64,000 nt of DNA from Rufibacter radiotolerans (GTDB lineage: Bacteria > Bacteroidota > Bacteroidia > Cytophagales > Hymenobacteraceae), in NCBI RefSeq assembly GCF_001078055.1, contig NZ_CP010777.1, positions 2,316,408 through 2,380,407 on the forward strand, read 5' to 3'. The position numbers and the translations under genes were made by a program. Of the stretch, positions 43,270 through 52,216 are shown piece after piece. The notes beneath the pieces were generated by a model. That model was not told the DNA's origin, searched no databases, and saw nothing but the letters and a program-made list of their open reading frames with translations. Position 1 is the stretch's first letter; each line of letters begins with the position of its first letter.

Positions 43270-43319
43270 AAAAGCCGTTTTAGGGCTGTTTTCTCAAAAA
43301 CAGCCCTAAAACGGCTTTT
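43270..43319. terminator. Bidirectional terminator built on a 36-bp palindrome
   Basis: Perfect 23-bp inverted repeat (43270-43292 with 43297-43319), centre CTCA, ending in CGGCTTTT. It contains palindrome copy 20 and lies between the convergent pfkA and miaA genes. Confidence 0.85.
43277..43312. repeat. 36-bp dispersed palindrome (copy 20, perfect)
   Basis: GTTTTAGGGCTGTTTT, centre CTCA, AAAACAGCCCTAAAAC. Exact inverse arms. Confidence 0.95.
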
Positions 43320-43335
43320 GCATTTGGGGCAGGTT

Positions 43336-44265
43336 TTACTCTTGCCCCTCTCCAGCTTGCATTTTCGCCTCAAGGTACGCGACCACCTCTTCATATTGGG
43401 ATGGATGGAACCAGGTGATTTCAGGGTCCCGGGTAAACCAGGTGAGCTGGCGTTTGGCGTACCGGCGGCTGTTGCGTTTGAGTAATCTAACCGCCTCTTC
43501 ATAAGAATACAGCCCGTCCAGGTAGTGAAACAGCTCTGTATACCCCACCGTCTGCAGCGCCTGGTGCTCCCGGTAAGGCAACACCCGTTTTACCTCGTCC
43601 AGCAACCCCTGGTCCAGCATTTGGTCCATGCGCTGGTTAATGCGCGCATACAGTTCCTCCCGGTCACGGTTCAGCCCAATCTTGATAAGGGTGTACTCCT
43701 GCTCACGCCCTTTGCTCCCGGCCCTAAAGGAGGAATACGGCAGTCCGGAGCTCAGGCAAACTTCCAATGCTCTAATGACGCGCTGCGGGTTTTGGGTATC
43801 TACCTGCGCGGCGTAGGTTGGGTCTAAAAGCTGCAATTGCGTAACCAGGCTTTCCAGCCCTACCTGCTCCAGACGCTGGGTCAGTTCTTCCCGTACACCG
43901 GGCAGAATTTCCGGCATTTCATCAAGGCCTTCACATAAGGCCCGCACATATAACCCAGAGCCGCCCGTGGCAATCACCACCTGGTGGGTTTTAAATAAAG
44001 TCTGGAGCAATCCTTTGGCGTCCGCCTCAAACTTCCCGGCATTGTATTCCTCTAAAATGGAATGGGAATCAATAAAATGGTGAGGCACTCCCCCCTGTTC
44101 CTCCGGCGTGGGCTTGGCCGTGCCAATGCTCAGTTCCTTGTATAACTGCCGGGAGTCCATGGATAGAATGTCGGTGGAAAAATGCCGGGCCAGCTGCACG
44201 CAGAAATCTGTTTTACCCACGGCCGTAGGTCCCACCACCACCACTAAATAACGCTTCTCCTTCAT
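43336..44265 (-). CDS. miaA: tRNA dimethylallyltransferase
   Basis: 309 residues. Adds a dimethylallyl group to A37 of tRNAs that read U-starting codons. The P-loop is GPTAVGKT; SMDSRQLYKELSIGTAKP and QVVIATGGSGLYVRAL follow, and KRNSRRYAKRQLTWFTRDP is the tRNA-binding motif. Starts 3 bases after the stop of the upstream GT4 gene, so the two form an operon. Confidence 0.96.
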   Translation of the reverse strand: MKEKRYLVVVVGPTAVGKTDFCVQLARHFSTDILSMDSRQLYKELSIGTAKPTPEEQGGVPHHFIDSHSILEEYNAGKFEADAKGLLQTLFKTHQVVIATGGSGLYVRALCEGLDEMPEILPGVREELTQRLEQVGLESLVTQLQLLDPTYAAQVDTQNPQRVIRALEVCLSSGLPYSSFRAGSKGREQEYTLIKIGLNRDREELYARINQRMDQMLDQGLLDEVKRVLPYREHQALQTVGYTELFHYLDGLYSYEEAVRLLKRNSRRYAKRQLTWFTRDPEITWFHPSQYEEVVAYLEAKMQAGEGQE

Positions 44266-44268
44266 TTT

Positions 44269-45351
44269 CTATAGTTTATTATAAAGCTCTACCAACCGCT
44301 GGCCTTCCTTTTCCCAACACCACTCCTGCCGCGCCAAAAGGCAATTCTCCCGCAGGCGGCCATACAGTTCAGCATCCTGCAGCAACTTTAGCATAGCGTC
44401 CTGTACATCCTGTACCTGGGGCTGGGCCATCAGGGCCACCTCATATTGGGCGTTTAACAGCCGGTATTCCGGGAAAGGAACGCACACCTGAGGGATACCC
44501 GCCTGTACGTAGTCAAAAAATTTATTGGCCAGGGAGTAATAATAACTCAACCCCATTTTCTCCAGGAGCATGACACCGCCCAGGGCAGAAGCTGTGAGTT
44601 GGACCAGGGCCGCCGGGGCCAGATTGCCTTTAAAAAGTACCTTCTGTTCTAAGCCTAACCTATAGGTTAAATTTTGCAATTGGGCCTTTAGGGGGCCTTC
44701 GCCGCAAATCACCAGTTGGGCCGGTACGTGTTGCATAGCTTCAATAGTGCACTCCAGCCCCCGGCCCACGTTCAGGGAACCCTGATAAATAAAAAATGGA
44801 GGCGTCTTGGGTTTAGAATGGGCCGTCTGCCGCAGGGGCATGTTCCGGATTAGCGCCACTGGCCTTTGGTACTTTTGTTGGAAATACTCCTGCAGGGAGA
44901 CACTCACGGTATAGGCCAGGGTGGCTCTTTTAAAGGCCAAATCCTCTACCCAGGCCCATAGCTTTCTTACCAGCGGCCGGTGGACTACCTCCGGCAACTC
45001 CTGGAAAAACTCATGCGCGTCATACACCAAAGGCTTGCGCCGCCACCAGGAGGTAAAGATGCCGGCCAGGGCCGTGTCTGCGTCAATGGCCCCGTACAGG
45101 TCAAACGGATGCCGCATAAACCAAAAGAGCAGTCGAAGGTTATACTCCAGATAGAAGCCAGGGCCTTTTAAAAAGAAGCAGGTAAACCGGTGCTGCTTGA
45201 AGGGTTGCTCCTCCAGGGGAGTTGATGCGGGCAGTTGCCTTCCCAGCAGGGTAACCTGGTAGCCGGCCGCAGCCAGGGTGCCCGCAATCCGGCGCATCCG
45301 CTGGTCGTGGTTCAGGTCTGTGGTCACCGTAAAGACAATGGATTTACCCAT
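44269..45351 (-). CDS. Family 4 glycosyltransferase
   Basis: 360 residues with the GT-B fold: an N-terminal domain with YDAHEFFQELPE, and a C-terminal nucleotide-sugar domain with GSLNVGRGLECTIEAM and LVICGEGPLKAQL. The usual EX7E motif is not obvious (GVMLLEKMGLSYYYSLANK is in its place). Donor and acceptor unknown; envelope polysaccharide is the likely use. It is upstream of miaA in a two-gene operon. Confidence 0.85.
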   Translation of the reverse strand: MGKSIVFTVTTDLNHDQRMRRIAGTLAAAGYQVTLLGRQLPASTPLEEQPFKQHRFTCFFLKGPGFYLEYNLRLLFWFMRHPFDLYGAIDADTALAGIFTSWWRRKPLVYDAHEFFQELPEVVHRPLVRKLWAWVEDLAFKRATLAYTVSVSLQEYFQQKYQRPVALIRNMPLRQTAHSKPKTPPFFIYQGSLNVGRGLECTIEAMQHVPAQLVICGEGPLKAQLQNLTYRLGLEQKVLFKGNLAPAALVQLTASALGGVMLLEKMGLSYYYSLANKFFDYVQAGIPQVCVPFPEYRLLNAQYEVALMAQPQVQDVQDAMLKLLQDAELYGRLRENCLLARQEWCWEKEGQRLVELYNKL

Positions 45352-45407
45352 ATTTTTAATTCCTCTCCAGAGGCAGTTCAGGCGGTTTCAATTGGCTATG
45401 ATAAGGG

Positions 45408-45437
45408 TTTGAATAACCAATAATTCTTATAATTTTG
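45408..45437 (+). promoter_or_regulatory. Promoter of the hybrid kinase operon (TTTG-N18-TAATTTTG)
   Basis: TTTG at 45408-45411, 18 bases, TAATTTTG at 45430-45437, both exact. The leader to the ATG at 45513 would be about 70 bases. Confidence 0.65.
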
Positions 45438-45512
45438 CTAAATTAGATTATTTTCAGCCAAGTGCCTTTATTGAGGTGAAGGCACTCATAAGAAACAGCA
45501 GAAATACAGGGT

Positions 45513-48500
45513 ATGATAACAAGGAATGCATCGCAGGAGCGAAAAGCAGAGATTGCGGCGGCCGAGCAGTTAATAGATTTAGCGGAACACGTAAGTGGAA
45601 GCCGTAAATACATGCTGGTATGTACCCCAGACGGCACTATTCTGGCCGTGAACAAGCAAACCCGTAAAGTTTTCTTTGAGGGGGAAAGCCCGGCTGAAGA
45701 CTTGAATATCAAAGACCTGCTGGATGAAAAGCACCTCCCTGTTTTTGAGAAAACCCTAAGGCTGCTGCACAAACGCAAAAACATAAGTGGCTTTTTGCAG
45801 CCCAAGCAAAGCTTACCAGAAACCCACCTGCTGTATTTTAAGTCCAGCCTGATCAAACAAGACGGGCATGAACTACTCTATATTGCCGCCCGAGCCGCCT
45901 CAGCCGAGGTAATGCCCGTAGGCGACATGTTCGCCTCAGAATCCAGTTACCGAAGCATCTTTGAAGACAGCAATGAGCCCTTGTTCATCCTTGACAAGAG
46001 CGGCATGTTCATTGACATCAACAAAGAAGCTCTGGGCTTCATCCAGATAGAGAAACAGAGCCTGCTGGGCAAGAGCGTCTTTGAGGCCTTTGACCTGAAC
46101 CCCTCAGAAAAAATCGCCTTCCGGAAACGGATTCTAAAGGCTTGCGAAGGGAAAACCCAGCGCTTTGACTGGTGGTTTAAGGGAAATGACGGGACTCTGT
46201 TCCCGCTGTGGCTGTCTTTCAGGTGCGGAAAATACTTTGGCCAGGAAGTAGTGCTGGGGACCGCCAAGCCCATGGAAGACATGAAAGGTCACGCCGAGGC
46301 AGGCAGGCAGCGCCAGGAGCAGCAGGAGTTCATTAGCAAGCTTACCCCCAAACTCATCAACCTTAAAACCGCCGAGGATATTCTTTCGGTGACCCTGGAG
46401 GCCCTGTTGCAGCACCCCAATATCAGCGGCGGCGGCGTGTACGTGTTCCAACCGGCCAGCCGCATGGTGCAATTGGTGACCAGCAAGGGGGAAAACTCCA
46501 TTTTACTGCAGGAACAGAGCGTATTGGCCTTAAAAACCGAATTCCTGGCCCAGTTGGAAAATAAAAGCAAAAACCGGTCTTTGCTGAGTATCTCCCGCAA
46601 TTTCCAGCACTTATTCAACAAGCGCGAAGTGCTGGCCATGCCCATCTGCTCAGATAAGCGTTTCCTGGCCACCATCATTCTCCTGATTGATGATGCCAAG
46701 AACATGACCAGCACGCTCACGGAGTTCATTAACCTGGTGGGGTTTGAGATCAACTCTATTCTCTCCCGCTTTGAGCTCCAGCAGGAACTGCATTATTCAG
46801 AAGGCAAATACAAGACCCTGTTTGAGTCTTCTAATGACGCTATTTTCCTGCTGAACAATACCCAGATTGCCGACTGTAATTTCCAGGCCACGGTTTTGTT
46901 GGACTGTGACAAACAGGATATCATAAGCAAGCGGTTGGCAGACTTTTCCCCGGGCCTGCAGGCAGACAATTCCTCGTCCGTGGAAAAATCCCTGCAGATG
47001 ATTGAAGGCACCCTGGCCGACGGGCAACCCCGCAGCCTGGAATGGCGGATTGAAAAAAGCGATGGCAACATCATTGATACTGAGATCAGTTTCAGTGCTA
47101 TTCAGTTGGAAGGGGTGTCTTTTGTGCAATGTATAGTACGGGATATCACCTCTCGCAAGGAAGCCCAGGCGCTAGTGAGAAGGCAGGAGGTGTTGCGGGA
47201 ATCCATGCACCAGTTCCGTTCCTTCCTGAGTCAGGTGAACCTGGCTTACGTGAGCATGGACCTGGACCTGCGTGTTTTGTACGTGAATGACTATTTCCTG
47301 CAATACACCGGCTACAAGCGGGAGGAAGTGGTGGGCCAGAACTATTATGAGCTCTTCGTGACGGAAAGGGAAAGACCCGGCCGCATACAGGAGATCAGAA
47401 AGGCCCTGCAGACGCAGTCGTTGCGCAGCTACTATGAGTGGGACCTTATCACCAAGTCCAAATCGGTAAAGATCCTGCGCTGGAACATCATGTTTGAGAT
47501 GGACGCCGAAGGAACGGTGATTGGTATTACCGCCGTGGGTAAAGACATGACCGACAAGCGCATTGCCATGGAGGCCCTGAAAGACAACAAGATACGCCTG
47601 CAGGATCTTTTTGACAATGCCCATGACCTTATCCAGAACATCTCCACCGACAATAAATTCATCTTCGTAAACCGGGCCTGGAAAGAGAAACTGGGGTACA
47701 ATGACTTTGACATTGAGAACCTTACGCTCAATGACATTGTGCACCCGTATTACAAGGCCAAGCTCATTTACCAGCTCCGCAACCTGTACAAAGGTGAGGA
47801 TGTCAACAAGATAGAAACGGTTTTCCTGACCAAAAGTGGGAAGCCTATTCACTTGATTGGCAGTATTAACTGTAGCTGGCAAGACGGCAAACCTATTGCT
47901 ACGCGTGCCATTCTCCATGATATCACAGACCGTATTAAGGCGGAGCGCCTGCAGAAGGTATACTACAGTATTGCCAACCTGGCCATCAGCTCCAAAGATT
48001 TACCGTCTCTATACAGCGCCATTCACCGGGAACTGAGCAAGATTATAGAGACGCACAACTTTTACATTGCGCTGTTTGATGAGGAGAAGAACGCCATCAA
48101 CTTTGTATATTATGTAGACCAGCTTTCCAACATACCGGCGGCCCCAAGGCCATTCTCTCTGGGCATGACCGAGTACGTAATCAAGACCGGAAAGCCGCTT
48201 TATGCCTCTAAGGCAGATTTCATGAAGCTGGTGGAGGAAGGGAAAATTGAGGTGAACGGCATTGTGCCGGAAGTAATGCTCTCTTCCCCTCTTTCCATTG
48301 GCGAACGCATTATTGGCGTGATTGCGGTACGGGATTACAAGAACCCGGAAGCCTATGTGAAGACCGATATTGAGATCCTGCACTTCATCTCTAACCAGGT
48401 GGCCTTGGCCATTGAAAGGAAACGGAATGAGGAGCAAATCACCATTCAGAACGCTAGGTTAAAGGCTATTTTTGAGAGCGGTAACCACTTAATGTGGTCC

Positions 48501-50771
48501 ATCAGCCGTAATTTCCAGCTTACTTCCTATAACCAGAATTTCTTCAATGATGTCTATTCCTGGTCTGGCAAGACAGCCACGGTAGGCATGAAACTAAGTA
48601 CGCTTACGGGGGCTTTCATCTCAGAGGAGACCTTTGGTTTGATCAAGAGTGCCTATGAATTGGCGTTTGCTGGGGAGCCGCAGCAGTTTGAGATTGAGCT
48701 GGACAAAGGGAACGGCGTCAGTCAATGGCGCGAAGTGTTGCTGAACCCTATCTACCTGGAAGACGGCAGCTTTGAGGACGTTTCGGCTATTGCCCTGGAT
48801 ATCACTGAAAAGAAAATCTCCCAACTGGCCCTGGCCGTGAACGAGGAGAAATTCCGGCAGATCTTTGAATCCTTCCAGGACCTGTATTACAAAACCAGCC
48901 TGGATGGGGAATTCCAACTGATCAGCCCATCGGTGCAGGAGGTATTGGGCTATTCCCAAAGCGAGGCCATGCGTCTGAACGCCAGCAACCTGTATGTGCA
49001 CGGGGAGGACAGAGAGCAACTGCTGGCCATGCTTTTCAAGCAAACCAGTGTACGTAACTTTGAAACCACGCTGCGTACCAAGAACCACCATGAGATTGAA
49101 GTCCTGATCAACTCGCGCCTTATTTTCAATGAAAACCGGGAAGCCATTGCCATTGAAGGGGTTTGCCGTGACATTACTGAACTGAAAGACACCCAGCGCG
49201 AACTCATCAGGGCCAAAGAACTCGCGGAGACCTCTTTGCAGGTGAAAAACCAATTCCTGGCCAACATGAGCCACGAATTGCGCACGCCTATGAACGGTAT
49301 CATTGGCATGATTGACCTGTTGCACCATACCGTAGCCAATGAGGAGCAGCTGGATTATATTGACACCCTGCGCAAATCTTCAGATGCCCTGCTGGAAATC
49401 CTGAATGACATTCTGGACCTTTCCAAAATACAGGCCGGTAAGTTGCAGTTGAACCTCACGGGCATAGACCTTTTCTACAGCCTGGAGAAGATTCATTCCC
49501 TGTTTGCCAACCGGGCTACGCAGAAGGACCTTTCCTTTACCTATGATATTTCTGAAGACACACCACGGTACATCATCACAGATGAGACCAGGTTGCTGCA
49601 GGTGCTCTCTAACCTTACCTCTAATGCCATCAAGTTCACCAATGAGGGCAGCGTGCACGTACAGGTAAGCAGATTGGGCGGTGAAGGAGACAAACACCTG
49701 CTGGAGTTCCGGGTGAAGGATTCGGGGATTGGTATTAGTGAGGAAGACATTCAGTTACTGTTTACCAATTTCACCCAGTTAGACAACTCCTCTTCCAAAT
49801 CATTTGGCGGCACGGGCCTTGGCCTGGCTATCTCCAAGCAACTTAGTGAGTTGCTAGGCGGAAGCATTGGCGTGGAATCTGAGGCAGGCCAGGGCAGTAC
49901 CTTCTGGTTTACCATTGTCTGCCAGGAAGCCGAGAACATCACCCAGATTAATGAGCAGCTGATTTCTTCTAAGGAATTGGAGGAAGTGGGCCATTTTGAG
50001 CCTTCTCCTTACCTGCTGCTGGTAGATGACAACCAGATCAACCAGAAAGTAGCCCTCAAGCTACTGGAGCGCATGGGCTGCCAGGCCGATGTGGCCTCCA
50101 ATGGGTATGAGGCCATAGACTTGGCAAGCCAGAACCGGTATGACCTCATCTTCATGGACATTCAGATGCCGGAAATGGACGGCGTAACGGCTACCCACGA
50201 GCTTAAAAAGCTATTGGGCACCAACTGTCCGCCAATTGTGGCTATGACAGCCTACTCCATGAAAGACGACGCCGAAAAATTCATGAATGAAGGCTTAGAT
50301 GATTATATTTCAAAACCGGTAAAGATCTCTGACCTGTATGACCGTATTTCGCGGTGGTATGGCCATAACGTGGAGTCAGGCGCTCAAACAGCTGAGCCTG
50401 TTAGTGCCGCGGCCCCAGAGCAGAATGGCCTCCAATTAGACATGAATGTGGTGGACCAACTGCGGAGTATTGGCGGAGATGAATTTGCGTTGCAGTTATA
50501 TGTGGACTTTGAAGAGGAAACCGCTGAACTTTTAGAAGAAGCCAGAAAAGAAGTGGCCGCACAACATTATACGGGCATTTTAAGTACACTGCATCAAATT
50601 AAGGGTACAGCTTCTACCCTTGGCCTGGATTCTGTCTCCACTATTGCCAAGGAACTGGAACATGATATCCTAAAAGGGAAATTAACATTAGTAAGTAATA
50701 CCTTTTCTGATTTAGAGTCAAGTTTTACTAACTTTAGGACAAACTATAGAAACAAAATCTTATCAAACTAA
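45513..50771 (+). CDS. Hybrid sensor histidine kinase with multiple PAS/GAF domains, receiver and HPt
   Basis: 1752 residues. Sensory part: PAS-like units begin near residues 30, 145, 430, 568, 695, 982 and 1112, and GAF-type domains lie near 265-425 and 816-975. There are no predicted membrane helices, so the signal is cytoplasmic (redox, gas, light or small molecule). Kinase core: His1254 in NMSHELRTPMNGIIGM, N box Asn1367, then the G boxes at about 1400-1440 (GTGLGLAI). Receiver: Asp1549 in FMDIQMP. HPt: His1694 in LHQIKGTAS. All phosphorelay residues are present, so it can pass phosphate through to the separate response regulator two bases downstream. Confidence 0.94.
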   Translation: MITRNASQERKAEIAAAEQLIDLAEHVSGSRKYMLVCTPDGTILAVNKQTRKVFFEGESPAEDLNIKDLLDEKHLPVFEKTLRLLHKRKNISGFLQPKQSLPETHLLYFKSSLIKQDGHELLYIAARAASAEVMPVGDMFASESSYRSIFEDSNEPLFILDKSGMFIDINKEALGFIQIEKQSLLGKSVFEAFDLNPSEKIAFRKRILKACEGKTQRFDWWFKGNDGTLFPLWLSFRCGKYFGQEVVLGTAKPMEDMKGHAEAGRQRQEQQEFISKLTPKLINLKTAEDILSVTLEALLQHPNISGGGVYVFQPASRMVQLVTSKGENSILLQEQSVLALKTEFLAQLENKSKNRSLLSISRNFQHLFNKREVLAMPICSDKRFLATIILLIDDAKNMTSTLTEFINLVGFEINSILSRFELQQELHYSEGKYKTLFESSNDAIFLLNNTQIADCNFQATVLLDCDKQDIISKRLADFSPGLQADNSSSVEKSLQMIEGTLADGQPRSLEWRIEKSDGNIIDTEISFSAIQLEGVSFVQCIVRDITSRKEAQALVRRQEVLRESMHQFRSFLSQVNLAYVSMDLDLRVLYVNDYFLQYTGYKREEVVGQNYYELFVTERERPGRIQEIRKALQTQSLRSYYEWDLITKSKSVKILRWNIMFEMDAEGTVIGITAVGKDMTDKRIAMEALKDNKIRLQDLFDNAHDLIQNISTDNKFIFVNRAWKEKLGYNDFDIENLTLNDIVHPYYKAKLIYQLRNLYKGEDVNKIETVFLTKSGKPIHLIGSINCSWQDGKPIATRAILHDITDRIKAERLQKVYYSIANLAISSKDLPSLYSAIHRELSKIIETHNFYIALFDEEKNAINFVYYVDQLSNIPAAPRPFSLGMTEYVIKTGKPLYASKADFMKLVEEGKIEVNGIVPEVMLSSPLSIGERIIGVIAVRDYKNPEAYVKTDIEILHFISNQVALAIERKRNEEQITIQNARLKAIFESGNHLMWSISRNFQLTSYNQNFFNDVYSWSGKTATVGMKLSTLTGAFISEETFGLIKSAYELAFAGEPQQFEIELDKGNGVSQWREVLLNPIYLEDGSFEDVSAIALDITEKKISQLALAVNEEKFRQIFESFQDLYYKTSLDGEFQLISPSVQEVLGYSQSEAMRLNASNLYVHGEDREQLLAMLFKQTSVRNFETTLRTKNHHEIEVLINSRLIFNENREAIAIEGVCRDITELKDTQRELIRAKELAETSLQVKNQFLANMSHELRTPMNGIIGMIDLLHHTVANEEQLDYIDTLRKSSDALLEILNDILDLSKIQAGKLQLNLTGIDLFYSLEKIHSLFANRATQKDLSFTYDISEDTPRYIITDETRLLQVLSNLTSNAIKFTNEGSVHVQVSRLGGEGDKHLLEFRVKDSGIGISEEDIQLLFTNFTQLDNSSSKSFGGTGLGLAISKQLSELLGGSIGVESEAGQGSTFWFTIVCQEAENITQINEQLISSKELEEVGHFEPSPYLLLVDDNQINQKVALKLLERMGCQADVASNGYEAIDLASQNRYDLIFMDIQMPEMDGVTATHELKKLLGTNCPPIVAMTAYSMKDDAEKFMNEGLDDYISKPVKISDLYDRISRWYGHNVESGAQTAEPVSAAAPEQNGLQLDMNVVDQLRSIGGDEFALQLYVDFEEETAELLEEARKEVAAQHYTGILSTLHQIKGTASTLGLDSVSTIAKELEHDILKGKLTLVSNTFSDLESSFTNFRTNYRNKILSN

Positions 50772-50773
50772 CC

Positions 50774-51151
50774 ATGGCCGATTCTAAAACCATTTTAATT
50801 GCAGAGGATAGTTCTGTAATTCTGAATCTTACCAAGAAAATCCTTGAACTCCAGAACTACAAAGTAGTATCTGCCAAGAACGGCGGCGAGGTGCTCAAGA
50901 AGATTCAGGATCAGAAAATTGACGCTATTCTCATGGATCTTAACATTCCGGTGAAAAACGGGATGGAATGTACCAGAGAGATCAGGGCCAGTGAAAACCC
51001 AGATATTAAAAATATTCCTATCATTGCCGTGACCGGGAATGCCAACAACTACACCCTGGAGCAATTCAAGGAGGCTGGTATCAATGCTTACCTGCCTAAG
51101 CCGTTGGATTTTGACATGTTGGTACAGACGGTGAAGGAGTACGTTCACTAA
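50774..51151 (+). CDS. Single-domain response regulator
   Basis: 125 residues, receiver only: acidic pocket Glu11/Asp12, phospho-acceptor Asp55 in MDLNIP, Thr in VTGNA, Lys in LPKPLD. No output domain, so it acts by binding a partner, CheY-like, or returns phosphate. It starts 2 bases after the hybrid kinase stop and is its likely partner. Confidence 0.93.
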   Translation: MADSKTILIAEDSSVILNLTKKILELQNYKVVSAKNGGEVLKKIQDQKIDAILMDLNIPVKNGMECTREIRASENPDIKNIPIIAVTGNANNYTLEQFKEAGINAYLPKPLDFDMLVQTVKEYVH

Positions 51152-51176
51152 TAAGAAGTAATTATAGTCCTAGTTT

Positions 51177-51455
51177 ATGCAGCTGAAGTATACCCGGCCT
51201 TTTTTGACCCGGTTAGAAGATATTTTTGCAGAGTCGGAGTACATGCTGCGTTATGAGAAAGGCACTTTTAAGTCGGGGTTCTGTCTCCTGAAAGACACCA
51301 AGGTTGCCGTAGTAAATAAATACTTCCCCCTGGAGGGGAAAATCAATTGCTTAGTGGAGATTCTCCGGGCCGTGGAAATCAGCCCGGAGAGCCTGCGCCC
51401 TGAAAGCCAGGAGCTTTTCCTGGCCATAAAAAACCAAACCTTAACCACCCCGTGA
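51177..51455 (+). CDS. Small conserved protein of unknown function
   Basis: 92 residues, MQLKYTRPFLTRLEDIFAESEYMLRYEKGTF. It has a beta-strand-rich middle (GFCLLKDTKVAVVNKYF) and no membrane or signal segment. I know no name; similar small proteins precede PhnP-like hydrolases in Bacteroidota. Its TGA overlaps the GTG start of the next gene (GTGA), so they are translationally coupled. Confidence 0.75.
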   Translation: MQLKYTRPFLTRLEDIFAESEYMLRYEKGTFKSGFCLLKDTKVAVVNKYFPLEGKINCLVEILRAVEISPESLRPESQELFLAIKNQTLTTP

Positions 51456-52213
51456 AAGTAACTTTCTTAGGAACTGGCACCTCTCAGGGCGTACCCGTTA
51501 TAGGCTGCGAATGTGAGGTGTGCCGGTCCTTAGATTACCGCGACAAGCGCCTGCGGGTATCGGTGTTGGTGGAAGTAGACGGCAAAAGCCTGATCATTGA
51601 CTCTGGGCCAGATTTCAGGCAACAGATGCTCAGGGAGCGGGTAAAGCGGTTAGACGCCGTCCTGTTCACCCATGAGCACAAAGACCACACCGCCGGGTTA
51701 GATGATATCAGGGCCTTTAATTTCCTGCAGCACATTGACATGCCCCTTTACGCCGACCAGCGGGTCTTAACCCAGTTACAGCAGGAATTCAGTTATATTT
51801 TCACTAATTCCAATTACCCGGGGGTACCTAAGGTAGAGCTTCATCCTATCCAGAATGAGCCTTTTGACGTGGAAGGCATTACCGTCACCCCTATACTGGT
51901 CATGCACCACCGGTTGCCGGTCTACGGCTTCCGGATTGGCGATTTCACTTACATCACAGACGCCAACTTTATTTCAGACGTAGAGAAGGAAAAGATCAAG
52001 GGGTCTAAGGTGGTGGTGGTGAACGCGCTCAGGAAAGAACCCCATATTTCCCATTTCTCGCTTTCAGAGGCCCTGGCCATGCTGGAGGAGGTGCACCCCA
52101 CGCACGGGTATCTCACCCACATCAGTCACCTGTTGGGCCAGCACCGGCTGGTGGAGCAGGAATTGCCCGCTCACGTGCGCTTGGCTTATGACGGCCTTTC
52201 CTTTACTTTATAA
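51452..52213 (+). CDS. PhnP-like MBL-fold phosphodiesterase, GTG start
   Basis: 253 residues beginning GTG at 51452, which overlaps the upstream stop by 4 bases. Family features are GTGTSQGVPVIGCECEVCRS (N-terminal zinc-binding cysteines), the MBL motif FTHEHKDHTAGLDD, ITDANFIS and LTHISHLLGQH. PhnP-like enzymes hydrolyse cyclic phosphodiesters. The substrate is not known. Confidence 0.88.
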   Translation: MKVTFLGTGTSQGVPVIGCECEVCRSLDYRDKRLRVSVLVEVDGKSLIIDSGPDFRQQMLRERVKRLDAVLFTHEHKDHTAGLDDIRAFNFLQHIDMPLYADQRVLTQLQQEFSYIFTNSNYPGVPKVELHPIQNEPFDVEGITVTPILVMHHRLPVYGFRIGDFTYITDANFISDVEKEKIKGSKVVVVNALRKEPHISHFSLSEALAMLEEVHPTHGYLTHISHLLGQHRLVEQELPAHVRLAYDGLSFTL

Positions 52214-52216
52214 CCT

